DNA from: an uncultured Blautia sp.
Lineage (GTDB): Bacteria > Bacillota > Clostridia > Lachnospirales > Lachnospiraceae
Assembly (NCBI GenBank): GCA_934424575.1
Contig: CAKRXU010000011.1
Span: forward strand, 1 to 64,000
DNA length: 64,000 bases
Direction of reading: 5' to 3'
Translations under genes and position numbers: made by a program
Notes under the pieces: generated by a model
What the model saw: the letters and a program-made list of their open reading frames with translations, nothing else
Told to the model about the DNA's origin: nothing
The model's database searches: none
Shown here: in pieces, positions 33,256 to 42,013 of the stretch
Layout of the letters: every line of letters begins with the position of its first letter
Position numbering within the stretch: the stretch's first letter is position 1

Positions 33256-35933
33256 AAAAAATAATAGCAGGCATTGGAGCTGTACTGTTTTCTGTTTCAG
33301 CAGTTACTGGGGCATTTGCTTTCTCCGATCCGGGATATCAGGCGACAGAGCAGGAAGAAGTCTGGGATGGCAGTCTGGATCCGGAAGATCCGGAAATGGA
33401 AAAAGATCCTTCAGACTGGGAAGAAGATAGGGATGATCCTGGATATATGGAAGAAATTCCGGATACAGACTTTGAAGAAGAAGCACCGGGAGATGTTTTT
33501 ACAGTAAATGTGAAGGCGGATTATGGAAGGATTTTGTTTGATTCGGATGTGTCGGGAATGTCAGAAGAGGAAAAAATTCTTCTAACAGATGAAGAACTTC
33601 TGGTAATGCAAAGTTGGGAGCATAGCTATGCTGTGGGGGAATCTGTAAGATTTTATGTCCGTCCTTTTGAGGGGTATGAATGTGACAAAGTAACGGTATC
33701 TGATGAAACGGGGCCTCTTTCGCTGACTTTAGATGAGAAGCAGAGATATGAATTCTATATGCCGGAAAGAGCTGTAACGCTGGAGGCAGAGTTTGTAAAA
33801 ACTATGCAGGAAGAGGACGAAGCAGAAATGAGTTTTACAGATGGACAAGATGCGGTACCGGCGGTCAATGCGGCTGCCAGAGAGATTGCAGTTAAGGCGG
33901 TAGATGCAGATTACAAAATGAATCCGGAGTATGCATTTACCTATGCTTTTCGAAAGAATACTACAAAGCTTGCATTTGTTCAGGGCGCTTTGGCAGAGCT
34001 TCCGGAAAAACTGGATCGTCAGTTCGGATGGTCAACGGACAGTTCTTATGGTGCAAATTACAAAAATACATTTTTGGCATGCAGTATTCAGAATACCCTG
34101 CAAAAAGGAAATATTTCTGCCAGATATACAAATGTGGGAGAATATCGTGGGAAAATTGTGGACCTTCAGATCACGGCAACGGAATGGGGAACGGTGAGCA
34201 ACAGTCATATCGGTGTTGACAGGACAGAGATCACGCCGTGTATTTTATTTTACAAAGACCGGATCGCATTTTCAACGATATCTGTAGGGATTGTACGTTT
34301 CAGATTTGAATTTTTTGATAATGAAACAGGCACACAGATTTATCCCAAAGGCCATATCACAATGATGGATCTTGACGGAGGTCAGGGATTTCGTATTTAC
34401 GATGCATGGGGCGTGGATGGGATGTATATTCGAAAAGGATTTGACCATTTAAGCGCAACAACGGGTGCATCAGATTCTGGCAATGTATATACAGAGGTCC
34501 GTGCTCCGGAAGGAGTATCGACAAGAAACGATGATGTAAAAGGGTGGTGTCATGTTGATTTCGACAGTTCTTTTACTGTGAACTGGCTTGCCGGCGCAGC
34601 TGCATTAAAAGGAACAAGCCCTTATATGGCATTTTTTATGTCGGGAGCACAGAGTGTCGGAACGTATGAACCAAATGCTGTTCCAGAGAAAAAAGTCGGA
34701 AATACAGGAAAAGACTATGAGGAGATGACGAGACATGAATCAGAATCTGATGCATCCGGAGAGGCCCCTTATGATATTCCGGAAAATAGAGAATTTGATT
34801 ATATGATTTCCCAGACCGTCCTTCCTGGAGATTACAGAAAATTTGTGGTTACAGATACGCTGGATCCTTGTCTGCAGTATCAAAATGCCTCTGTTGTTAC
34901 CGCGCTTGGAAATGATGTGACCAGCCGGTTTGAGATTTCTGAAGAACAGAATACTGTGAAATTTGCAGCAAAAAGTGATTTCCTGAATACTGATGAATCC
35001 TGCAATGATGTGACTTATTATTTCAGGATCCATGTAAAAGTAAGAGAAAAAAGGGCAGTGGCTGAACATGGTCATTTTGGAGATGGTATTTATTATCATA
35101 TTCCAAATCAGGCAGAAAGATTCCTGGAATCCTCGCAAAAAGAAGATGTCAGAGAGACGAATATCTCCTGGATAAGAGGAACGATTGAATCTGGCTGTAG
35201 TATCCGGAAAACAGATGCAGAGGATCAGGAAAAAATTCTTTCAGATGCTGTCTTTGAGATCTATGAATGGGATACGGGAAAACAAGATTATCTTCCAACA
35301 GGGCAGCAGATGCCTTATATAGGAGAGTCAAAATTATATACGACTGTGCAGAAACTACAGTATCGTTCTTCGAATGCAGGAAAATTCAGACTGGTTGAAA
35401 CAAAGCCGCCAGAAGGATATAAAGGAGGATGGCAGGCAGATATCGATATTCTGGAAGAGACATTTCAGGATCCAATCCTGCAGGCGGAAAATACTTTGCT
35501 CCGTGCTCCTTATGGCGAAATTACCGTAACGAAAAAAATCCGAAAGGAAGATATCATCTGGGCTCATGGAAATCCGGTTTTTCGTTTTGTGATAAGTGGT
35601 ACAGATCAGAAGGGCCTGGAACATACATACGAAAATTATGTGGAATTCCAGGAAAAAAATTATCAGGTACAGGGAGAGTATGCTGTACTAAACTGTACGT
35701 TTCAGAAAATCCCGTTTGGAACATACACGATCTGCGAAAAAGAAACCTTACGTTATCAGCTTCAGGAACTGACAGCAGACACGTCAAATGTGAAAATCGC
35801 AGGCAGAGAAGGAAAAGCAGTTCTTGACAGGGTCAATAAAACAGCAGCCGTGACTTTTGTAAATACAAAGACACGCTATGACGGATACAGTCACACAGAT
35901 GTGATAAGAAATCAGATCGCAGTCCGCGGATAA
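33252..35933 (+). CDS. Large surface adhesin-like protein with pilin-type domains
   Basis: 893 residues with a standard signal peptide (MKKIIAGIGAVLFSVSAVTGAFAF), then a very acidic linker (residues about 30-75), an InlB/Listeria-Bacteroides-like repeat (FTVNVKADYGRILFDSD, YEFYMPERAVTLEAEF), and a wide middle domain. From about 510 come an isopeptide-forming D2 fimbrial-type domain (FDYMISQTVLPGDYRKFVVTDTLDP), a SpaA-like prealbumin domain (KTDAEDQEKILSDAVFEIYEWD, ending FRLVETKPPEGY) and a further Cna-B-like domain (FRFVISGTDQKG, PFGTYTICEKE). There is no C-terminal sorting signal, so it may be held by its SipW-operon partners. Its start overlaps the previous stop by four bases. Pilin-type modules suggest adhesion. 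Confidence 0.8.
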   Translation: MKKIIAGIGAVLFSVSAVTGAFAFSDPGYQATEQEEVWDGSLDPEDPEMEKDPSDWEEDRDDPGYMEEIPDTDFEEEAPGDVFTVNVKADYGRILFDSDVSGMSEEEKILLTDEELLVMQSWEHSYAVGESVRFYVRPFEGYECDKVTVSDETGPLSLTLDEKQRYEFYMPERAVTLEAEFVKTMQEEDEAEMSFTDGQDAVPAVNAAAREIAVKAVDADYKMNPEYAFTYAFRKNTTKLAFVQGALAELPEKLDRQFGWSTDSSYGANYKNTFLACSIQNTLQKGNISARYTNVGEYRGKIVDLQITATEWGTVSNSHIGVDRTEITPCILFYKDRIAFSTISVGIVRFRFEFFDNETGTQIYPKGHITMMDLDGGQGFRIYDAWGVDGMYIRKGFDHLSATTGASDSGNVYTEVRAPEGVSTRNDDVKGWCHVDFDSSFTVNWLAGAAALKGTSPYMAFFMSGAQSVGTYEPNAVPEKKVGNTGKDYEEMTRHESESDASGEAPYDIPENREFDYMISQTVLPGDYRKFVVTDTLDPCLQYQNASVVTALGNDVTSRFEISEEQNTVKFAAKSDFLNTDESCNDVTYYFRIHVKVREKRAVAEHGHFGDGIYYHIPNQAERFLESSQKEDVRETNISWIRGTIESGCSIRKTDAEDQEKILSDAVFEIYEWDTGKQDYLPTGQQMPYIGESKLYTTVQKLQYRSSNAGKFRLVETKPPEGYKGGWQADIDILEETFQDPILQAENTLLRAPYGEITVTKKIRKEDIIWAHGNPVFRFVISGTDQKGLEHTYENYVEFQEKNYQVQGEYAVLNCTFQKIPFGTYTICEKETLRYQLQELTADTSNVKIAGREGKAVLDRVNKTAAVTFVNTKTRYDGYSHTDVIRNQIAVRG

Positions 35934-35958
35934 AGAAAAAACTGAATAGTCAGCAGTA

Positions 35959-36008
35959 AAAAAAGTTGGCGAAAATTCCCTGCTTCGGGGAAGACTCGTC
36001 AACTTTTT
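35959..36008 (+). terminator. Terminator of the SipW operon
   Basis: AAAAAGTTG pairs with CAACTTTTT around a second helix TTCCC/GGGGA. The symmetric A and T runs could serve both strands, including the tRNA-Pro gene read from the other side. Confidence 0.8.
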
Positions 36009-36033
36009 GATTTTACTGAGGTTTTAATAAACA

Positions 36034-36107
36034 TCGGGGCAACAGGATTTGAACCTGCGACCTCACGGCCCCCAGCCGTGCGCGCTACCAAGCTACGCCA
36101 TACCCCG
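36034..36107 (-). tRNA. tRNA-Pro (GGG)
   Basis: Read on the minus strand the 74-base sequence folds into a full cloverleaf. The acceptor arm is CGGGGTA with TGCCCCG, the anticodon stem CACGG/CCGTG holds the loop CTGGGGG (anticodon GGG), and the T arm has GGTTCAAATCC. The discriminator is A and CCA is not encoded. Confidence 0.93.
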
Positions 36108-36169
36108 GTGCATAATATTATAACAAGTCCAAATTTGTTTTGCAACTGCTTTTTAATCAGGGGAAAATA

Positions 36170-36198
36170 TTGAAATAAAACTGGGATTATATTATAAT
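36170..36198 (+). promoter_or_regulatory. Promoter of the secreted-protein cluster
   Basis: TTGAAA (36170-36175) and TATAAT (36193-36198) with a 17-base spacer; start near 36205, just ahead of the AGGAGGGG ribosome site. Confidence 0.75.
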
Positions 36199-36228
36199 AT
36201 GATCATGAAAAGGAAAGGAGGGGGCAGA

Positions 36229-37137
36229 GTGAAAAAGAGAATTTCCCAAATTCAACTTCTGCTTATGATGGTTGTTCTTGCACTGCTTCTGTCAGGCGGG
36301 ACCTGGAGTGTTTATGCGGCATCCACTCAGACTGAAAAAGCAGCATCTGCATCCATAAAGAAAGGACTTGTCCGGGAGAATGGAGGTTATCGCTATTATT
36401 CTAATAATAAACCAGTCAGAAATACCTGGAGGAAGGTAAAGGGTAAATATTATTGGTTTTGCGCGAGTGGCATGGCAGCACGAAATGGCTCCTGCAATGT
36501 AAAGGGCGTGAATTATATCTTTGATTCACAGGGACGTAAAGTCACACCTTCCAGGACAAGCGTCGTACAGATCAATGGGATGAAATTTATTGTCAATAAA
36601 TATGGCAAGGGTCTCAGTGGCTGGCAGGAAGTGAATGGAAGATTTTATTATGCATACAAGAGTGGCAGATGCATTGTCAATAAAACAGTAGGCGGGATCA
36701 AGCTTGGTGGAAACGGATACGCGGCAGATTCTACGCAGGTTCGCTGCAAGATGGCTGCAAATAGATTTATTGCGAATCATACGACAGCAGACATGAGTAA
36801 CCGTCAGAAGCTGCGGGCTTGTTTTAATTACATTGTGGCATATAATCGATTTGTTGGAAGTATGGATCCTGCACCGTCCGAATTTAAGAGTGGGAAGTGG
36901 GTATACAAATATGCCCTTCAAATGTTTGAAAATGGTCTGACCGGTAACTGCTATGGTATAGCAAGTTCCGTGGCGGCAGTTGCCAAAGAACTGGGGTATC
37001 AGCCATATGTGATCACACTGGCAGAAGGACATAGTTTTGTGATGATCAATGGACGTTATTATGACAATATGTATGGAGCTTTGTTTGATGCTGCTTCACG
37101 TCCGTCATATGTGACACAGTATAAAATTAAATTTTAA
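36229..37137 (+). CDS. Secreted transglutaminase-like protein with wall-binding repeats
   Basis: 302 residues, with a signal peptide ending near VYAAST. The middle section has repeats of aromatic/Gly type (GGYRYYSNNKPVRNTW, KGKYYWFCASGMAARNG, NGRFYYAYKSGRC), as in glucan- or choline-binding modules. The C-terminal domain is transglutaminase-like: Cys241 in LTGNCYGIAS, His268 in AEGHSFVMING and an Asp in RYYDNMYG. Such domains act as cysteine proteases or amidases on the cell wall, or have lost activity. GTG at 36229 is preferred because of its AGGAGGGGG; an ATG at 36199 would fall upstream of the transcription start. First of four secreted proteins in one operon. Confidence 0.8.
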   Translation: MKKRISQIQLLLMMVVLALLLSGGTWSVYAASTQTEKAASASIKKGLVRENGGYRYYSNNKPVRNTWRKVKGKYYWFCASGMAARNGSCNVKGVNYIFDSQGRKVTPSRTSVVQINGMKFIVNKYGKGLSGWQEVNGRFYYAYKSGRCIVNKTVGGIKLGGNGYAADSTQVRCKMAANRFIANHTTADMSNRQKLRACFNYIVAYNRFVGSMDPAPSEFKSGKWVYKYALQMFENGLTGNCYGIASSVAAVAKELGYQPYVITLAEGHSFVMINGRYYDNMYGALFDAASRPSYVTQYKIKF

Positions 37138-37153
37138 ATAAAGGAGAGGAAAA

Positions 37154-37795
37154 ATGAAGAAAGCAAAAAAGATTCTGGCACTTGTACTCTTTTTACTTCT
37201 GATGCTGACACCAGTTGTTTCTGTTTCTCAGCCAGTTACAGTACAGGCTGCCACAAAGACAACCCTGAAAAAGGTAAACGGCAGATACTATGCCTATGAA
37301 AACGGCAAAAAAGTATGTAACAGCTGGCGTACGATCAAGGTTGGACAGAAGAACTACAGATACTATTTTGGAGCAAGCGGAGCTTCCTATCAGGCCAGCA
37401 GAGATATGATGGGACGATATGGAGTGCTTGTAAAGAAAATCAAAGGACAGTATTACGGATTTAACTATCTGGGACGTATGTGTACAGGAGTCCGTGTTGG
37501 AAGTACTTCCGCATATGGAATGCCGTACGTATTTTACTTTAATGCAAATGGTACTTATAACAAGACTAAAACCATACAGCTGAGAAGAGCTTCCATGACA
37601 AACAAAAATGCAGCAACGATCAAGAAACTTCTTGGCAAATATCAGAAATGCAAAATTTCCAAGAACAGCTGTTTCATGAACGGAAACGGAAGCGATGTGA
37701 CTTATACTTATGCAAATGTAGAATTATCTGTATTCCGTCCGAAGGGAAAGAGTGCAAAATACGAAGTTGTAGAAAGTATCGTTCAGCGTTATTAA
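37154..37795 (+). CDS. Secreted protein with wall-binding-like repeats
   Basis: 213 residues with signal peptide MKKAKKILALVLFLLLMLTPVV... ending near VQAAT. The N-terminal half has the same aromatic repeats as its neighbours (NGRYYAYENGKKVCNSW, QYYGFNYLGRMCTGVRVG). The C-terminal 80 residues (MTNKNAATIKKLLGKYQKC...) match nothing I recognise and contain no transglutaminase triad. It is in the middle of the four-gene secreted operon and has GGAGAGG ahead of the start. It may be a carrier or a catalytically dead relative. Confidence 0.65.
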   Translation: MKKAKKILALVLFLLLMLTPVVSVSQPVTVQAATKTTLKKVNGRYYAYENGKKVCNSWRTIKVGQKNYRYYFGASGASYQASRDMMGRYGVLVKKIKGQYYGFNYLGRMCTGVRVGSTSAYGMPYVFYFNANGTYNKTKTIQLRRASMTNKNAATIKKLLGKYQKCKISKNSCFMNGNGSDVTYTYANVELSVFRPKGKSAKYEVVESIVQRY

Positions 37796-37817
37796 GAGAT
37801 AAGAGGGAGGTTTCAGC

Positions 37818-38543
37818 ATGAAGAAAAAATTAACAGCACTTGTTTTAAGTCTGGTGATCGCAGCAATGCCGGCAGTACCGGTGATGAATGTACAGACAGT
37901 ATCAGCGGCGACGACTGCAAAAGCAACTGTGCAAAAGAACACCTGGAGCAAGGATCATAAGTATTATTACGACAATAACGGCAAAAAAGTTAAAGGAATT
38001 CGTAAGATAGGCAAATATACTTATATCTTTGATTCTAAATACAGGCTGATCACAAACAAAAAATATTATAAATATAATGCCAAGACCTATTACAAGATCA
38101 ACGCAAAGGGTCAGGCAACGAAATTATCTCAGGTAGAGACTCTGGCAGCGATCCGTCTTCAGAGATGTGGCGGAAATTTAAGAAAAGCATTTAACTGGTC
38201 TGTATCTATCCGTTATAATGGAAACTACAGAGTTGCAAAGAAAAATCAGATGTATTATGGAATCTACGGATTCCAGACAGGAAGCGGTGACTGTTATGTT
38301 ATGGCAAGCACCTTCTACTGGATGGCAAAGGTGGCAGGGTATGATGCACACTATGTGACCGGTTATATCAAAAAAGGAACGAAAAACGGACCTCATGCAT
38401 GGGTTGAGATCAGATCTAACGGCAAAACCTACGTATACGATCCGAACTTCCAGAAAGAATACGGATCCAAAGGATATACAGGATACAGAATCACCTATGG
38501 ACAGAAGGGAACTCTGAAATATATCAAAAAGAAAGTTTACTAA
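37818..38543 (+). CDS. Secreted transglutaminase-like protein
   Basis: 241 residues. The signal peptide ends near VSAAT, followed by two short aromatic repeats (HKYYYDNNGKKVKGIRKIG, AKTYYKINAKGQATKL). The transglutaminase-like domain has Cys159 in GSGDCYVMAS, His193 in NGPHAWVEIRSNG and Asp208 in TYVYDPNFQ, the complete triad in normal order and spacing. It is thus a better candidate for an active enzyme than the first gene of this operon. The substrate is probably peptidoglycan peptide or surface protein; this is inferred. Confidence 0.82.
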   Translation: MKKKLTALVLSLVIAAMPAVPVMNVQTVSAATTAKATVQKNTWSKDHKYYYDNNGKKVKGIRKIGKYTYIFDSKYRLITNKKYYKYNAKTYYKINAKGQATKLSQVETLAAIRLQRCGGNLRKAFNWSVSIRYNGNYRVAKKNQMYYGIYGFQTGSGDCYVMASTFYWMAKVAGYDAHYVTGYIKKGTKNGPHAWVEIRSNGKTYVYDPNFQKEYGSKGYTGYRITYGQKGTLKYIKKKVY

Positions 38544-38566
38544 ACAAAGACAGGCAGGGCAGAAAA

Positions 38567-39388
38567 ATGAAGAAAAAAATAGTAACAGTTTTACTGACAG
38601 CAGCACTTGGAAGCAGTATGTTAGCAGGCCAGGCGGTTATGGCAGCTGAGACAACAATTAAAACAACAGAAACCACTACTGCGACAGAAACAGCAGATGC
38701 AGAGAAAGTGACAGAAGAAAAGACCATCGGAGTTAAACCGGAGAAGGACACAGAAGGTGTTTTCAGCATGAAACTGAAAAACCTTACAGGCAAAGCAATT
38801 ACCGAAGTGACTGTCAAGAATGAAAAGGATGAAAAATATCCGGATAATTTCCTGGAAAAAGATGACAAGTTTGCAGCAGATGAAGAGAGAACTTTATGGT
38901 TTGATCCAAATGCATCCAAAGAGGCAGAAGAGACAGCAGATGCTGCAGATGCCAAAGAAACAGACAGCAAGACTTCTGAAGAAACAGAAATTCCGAAATA
39001 TGACATGCAGATTACATTTGAGGATGCAACAACTGCAGTCCTGCATACATTGCCATTTGGAGATACAGAGGAAGCAGAACTTCATCTGGAAGGAGAGATC
39101 GCTTACCTGGTATTTGACAGCACAAGCCTGAAGAAATCCATCAATACTAAGGAAACAGAGCAGGCACTGGCACCAAAACCGACAGAAGCACCGGTACAGC
39201 AGTCTTCCTCACAGACACAGGATTACAGCTATAATGAGAGCTATGATGACAGTTATGACTATGATTATAGTTATGACTATGATGACAGTTATGACGGAAG
39301 CTATGATAACGATGATTATGATGACTCCGGAGCTTCCGATGACGGTGGCAGCGATGATGGATGTCTGGATGATGCACTTTTGAATTAA
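38567..39388 (+). CDS. Secreted acidic protein with Tyr/Asp-rich tail
   Basis: 273 residues with signal peptide (ending near AVMAAE), a Thr/Glu-rich linker, a small beta domain (TEGVFSMKLKNLTGKAITEVTVKNEKDE, in part; YDMQITFEDATTAVLHTLPFG) and a low-complexity C-terminus. The tail (residues about 225-265) is built from Tyr, Asp and Ser in YDDSYDYDYS-like units, then ends in a Gly/Asp segment with a single Cys. Acidic Tyr-rich tails could bind metal ions or be oxidatively cross-linked; nothing more can be said. It is the last of the secreted set, ahead of a hairpin. Confidence 0.65.
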   Translation: MKKKIVTVLLTAALGSSMLAGQAVMAAETTIKTTETTTATETADAEKVTEEKTIGVKPEKDTEGVFSMKLKNLTGKAITEVTVKNEKDEKYPDNFLEKDDKFAADEERTLWFDPNASKEAEETADAADAKETDSKTSEETEIPKYDMQITFEDATTAVLHTLPFGDTEEAELHLEGEIAYLVFDSTSLKKSINTKETEQALAPKPTEAPVQQSSSQTQDYSYNESYDDSYDYDYSYDYDDSYDGSYDNDDYDDSGASDDGGSDDGCLDDALLN

Positions 39389-39396
39389 ACGAGCAG

Positions 39397-39435
39397 GGCA
39401 CTGCATTAAGTGATTAGTGCAGTGCCTTATTTTGG
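39397..39435 (+). terminator. Hairpin between secreted cluster and MBOAT gene
   Basis: GGCACTGCA (39397-39405) pairs with TGCAGTGCC (39418-39426), followed by TTATTTT. The MBOAT ribosome site is only 16 bases further and there is no room for a separate promoter, so this may be a partial terminator that lowers expression of the acyltransferase genes. Confidence 0.65.
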
Positions 39436-39455
39436 CTTATGCAGGAGAAAATATC

Positions 39456-40967
39456 ATGTCATTAGTATCAAATCTTTTTTTGTTATTTGTAGCTGCAGGA
39501 GTGATCGTATATTATCTGGTACCTGCAAAATGGCAGTGGATCGTGCTGCTGTGTTTCAGCTACATTTATTACATAGCAGGAGGCATTAAATATGTGGGAT
39601 TCCTGCTTTTTTCTACGCTTGTTACCTGGCTGGTCGCTTTGCTCATAGAAAAGGAAGAAAATGCAGGCAGACATAAAACAGCAAGGAAACTCGTGATTCT
39701 CGGCCTGGTGCTCAATTTTGGAATGCTTGGTCTTGTAAAATATACAAATTTTGCCATTGAAAACTTAAATGCTTTGTTTCATATGAAGCTGAGAGGAATG
39801 GAGATACTGCTTCCTCTGGGTATTTCATTTTATACATTTCAGTCGTCCGGATATATTCTGGATGTATACTGGAAACGCTGTAAGGCAGAGCATCATCCGT
39901 TAAAATACGCATTATTTGTTTCTTTCTTTCCTCAGATCCTGCAGGGACCGATCGGAAGATACAGCCGTCTGGCACAGCAGCTTTATGATACACATAAATT
40001 TGAGGGAAAAAATATCACAAGAGGCCTGGAACGGATCCTCTGGGGATTTTTCAAAAAAATGATACTGGCGGACTGGGCAGCCGTTTTTGTTGATGCCATT
40101 TTTGACAATCCGGATCAGTATGCTGGTCTGGCCATTTTTGGAGTCCTGTTTTATACGATACAGCTGTATGCGGATTTTTCAGGTGGAATGGATGTCGTTA
40201 TTGGTATTGCATCTATGTTTGGGATTGAGCTGGATGAGAACTTCACACGTCCGTTTTTCTCAACTTCCATTACAGATTTCTGGCATCGCTGGCATATCAC
40301 CCTTGGTACCTGGATGAAGGACTATGTATTTTATCCGGTGACACTTTCCAGATGGATGAAAAAATTTGGAAGATGGGCAAAAAAGGTTTTTGGAAAGAAA
40401 ACAGGCCGTACACTTCCGATCTGTCTGTCGAACCTGATCGTTTTCTTTGTAGTTGGTGTGTGGCATGGTGCAGCGTGGAAATACATCGTTTATGGTATGT
40501 ATAATGGTATCATTATTGCATTCAGCGGTCTTATGGCAGGAAATTATAAAGAATGGAAGAAGAAACTTCACATTACAGGCAAGGAAACCTGGTATTATGT
40601 ATTTATGGTGATCAGGACTTTTGTGCTGGTCAACATTAGCTGGTTCTTTGACAGAGCAGATACCGTCGGTCAGGCATTTCATATGATGAAACTGGCAGTG
40701 ACCAGATTCACACCGTCTGAACTTCTGTTGATTCCGGCAGGAAAAGAAGGTACAGCATTTACGCCATATGCCTTGGTGATCCTTGCAGTTGGATGTGTGA
40801 TCTTATTTATCGTGAGTGTTCTTCAGGAACGTGGTATCAAGATCAGGGAAACTCTTTCCAGATGCAGTCTGCCGGTTACCGTGGCAATTTATTTTTGTTT
40901 GTTGTTATCCATAGGATTTTTTGGATCCACAGCAGCAGTAAGGGGATTTATTTATGCACAGTTTTAA
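39456..40967 (+). CDS. MBOAT O-acyltransferase
   Basis: Multi-span membrane acyltransferase of the DltB/AlgI class, moving an acyl group across the membrane to an exported polymer. Characteristic motifs are FYTFQSSGYILDVYW, FFPQILQGPIGRYSRL, FSGGMDVVIGIASMFG with FWHRWHITLGTWMKDYVFYP, and the catalytic His337 in GVWHGAAWKYIVYG. At 503 residues it matches AlgI rather than the shorter DltB. There is no dltA or dltC nearby, so acetylation of an exopolysaccharide or wall polymer is more likely than D-alanylation. The next gene overlaps its end by 14 bases and is the expected SGNH partner. Confidence 0.9.
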   Translation: MSLVSNLFLLFVAAGVIVYYLVPAKWQWIVLLCFSYIYYIAGGIKYVGFLLFSTLVTWLVALLIEKEENAGRHKTARKLVILGLVLNFGMLGLVKYTNFAIENLNALFHMKLRGMEILLPLGISFYTFQSSGYILDVYWKRCKAEHHPLKYALFVSFFPQILQGPIGRYSRLAQQLYDTHKFEGKNITRGLERILWGFFKKMILADWAAVFVDAIFDNPDQYAGLAIFGVLFYTIQLYADFSGGMDVVIGIASMFGIELDENFTRPFFSTSITDFWHRWHITLGTWMKDYVFYPVTLSRWMKKFGRWAKKVFGKKTGRTLPICLSNLIVFFVVGVWHGAAWKYIVYGMYNGIIIAFSGLMAGNYKEWKKKLHITGKETWYYVFMVIRTFVLVNISWFFDRADTVGQAFHMMKLAVTRFTPSELLLIPAGKEGTAFTPYALVILAVGCVILFIVSVLQERGIKIRETLSRCSLPVTVAIYFCLLLSIGFFGSTAAVRGFIYAQF

Positions 40968-41922
40968 GAAAATTTCAAAGCCAGTTCTTGTAATCGCAGT
41001 GTGCACGGCAATACTCATTCTGCTGGATACAGCACTTTATCCTTGCACTTTTATGAGAAACGATGTACATGCAGTTGTGACACAGCAGTTTGATGATATC
41101 ATTGTAGGAACTTCTCACGGGAAAATGGACATTGATCCGGAAACAATGGAGAAAGTCAGTGGGCGGACTGGACATAACCTCTGCGTAGGAGGGGAGTATG
41201 GAATTGATGCATATTATCTTACAAAGTTAATTGCAGAAAAACAGAAACCAAAACGGATCATTTATGAGGTGGATCCGGGATATTTTGTTACCGAGAAAGA
41301 AGAGGGGAATAATTATCTGCTGTTTTATCATGAGTTCCCATTTACGAAGGCAAAAGCAGAATATTTCTGGGATTCTATTGCAAAATGCAATTTCAGGACA
41401 ATCCTGTTTCCATGGTATGAATACTCTCTTAGCTATGAGTTCCCGAAGATAAAAGAAACTTTTTCACAGAAACTGAAAAAAGACTACAGCATTGAAGGAC
41501 TGAAAAGTGATTCTCAGGAATATCATGAAAGTGGCTTTATTGAAAGATATCCGGTAAATGTAAAGAAACTCAAAAAATCAGAGCCGAAACTGTTTGAGAA
41601 GGACAAAGTAAATCTTCAGAATATGGAGTATCTGCAAAAGCTGATCTCCTTCTGCCGGGAAAATGAGATTGAATTTGTGGCAGTTACAACACCGATTCCG
41701 ATCGCAACGCTGAAAGATTACAGCGATAATTACAATGCAGCATGGAACTATTTCGGTAAATTTTTTGAAGAACAGGGTGTAGAATATCTGAATTTTAATA
41801 CACAGTATTTCAAGGCCTTTACACATGACCTGAAAGCTTATACAGATTATGACGGACATATGAATGGAGATGCAGCCAGACAGTATTCCGAAATTCTTGC
41901 CGGGCTTCTGGATAAAAAATAA
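40954..41922 (+). CDS. SGNH-like acyltransferase partner, DltD/AlgX style
   Basis: 322-residue protein with one N-terminal membrane helix (VLVIAVCTAILILLDTALY) and an extracellular hydrolase-fold domain. IIVGTSHGKMDIDPETM carries the nucleophile Ser54 in a GTSH variant of the GDSL block, and DYDGHMNGDAARQYSEIL near the C-terminus supplies the Asp/His pair. It overlaps the MBOAT gene, as usual for a two-part O-acylation system in which the MBOAT protein hands the acyl group to the outside enzyme. The polymer acylated is not known. Confidence 0.8.
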   Translation: MHSFKKISKPVLVIAVCTAILILLDTALYPCTFMRNDVHAVVTQQFDDIIVGTSHGKMDIDPETMEKVSGRTGHNLCVGGEYGIDAYYLTKLIAEKQKPKRIIYEVDPGYFVTEKEEGNNYLLFYHEFPFTKAKAEYFWDSIAKCNFRTILFPWYEYSLSYEFPKIKETFSQKLKKDYSIEGLKSDSQEYHESGFIERYPVNVKKLKKSEPKLFEKDKVNLQNMEYLQKLISFCRENEIEFVAVTTPIPIATLKDYSDNYNAAWNYFGKFFEEQGVEYLNFNTQYFKAFTHDLKAYTDYDGHMNGDAARQYSEILAGLLDKK

Positions 41923-41928
41923 TATCGC

Positions 41929-41967
41929 CGTACCGGGTTCTGTCAGAGGAATCCGGTACGTGATTTT
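41929..41967 (+). terminator. Terminator after the acyltransferase pair
   Basis: CGTACCGG (41929-41936) pairs with CCGGTACG (41953-41960), followed by TGATTTTA, a modest T-run. Confidence 0.65.
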
Positions 41968-41978
41968 AAAATTGACTC

Positions 41979-42007
41979 TTGACAAGGGACTTCTGACATG
42001 TTAGTCT
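41979..42007 (+). promoter_or_regulatory. Promoter of the leuA T-box transcript
   Basis: TTGACA at 41979-41984; the -10 is weak, with TAGTCT at 42002-42007 at 17 bases the best match. Transcription must start near here because the T-box stem I begins soon after. Confidence 0.5.
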
Positions 42008-42013
42008 AACTAC

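Noticed and set aside
38567..38640. Lipoprotein signal for the acidic secreted protein
   Set aside because: The signal region LAGQAVMAAE has no Cys at the lipobox position; an ordinary signal peptidase site fits better.
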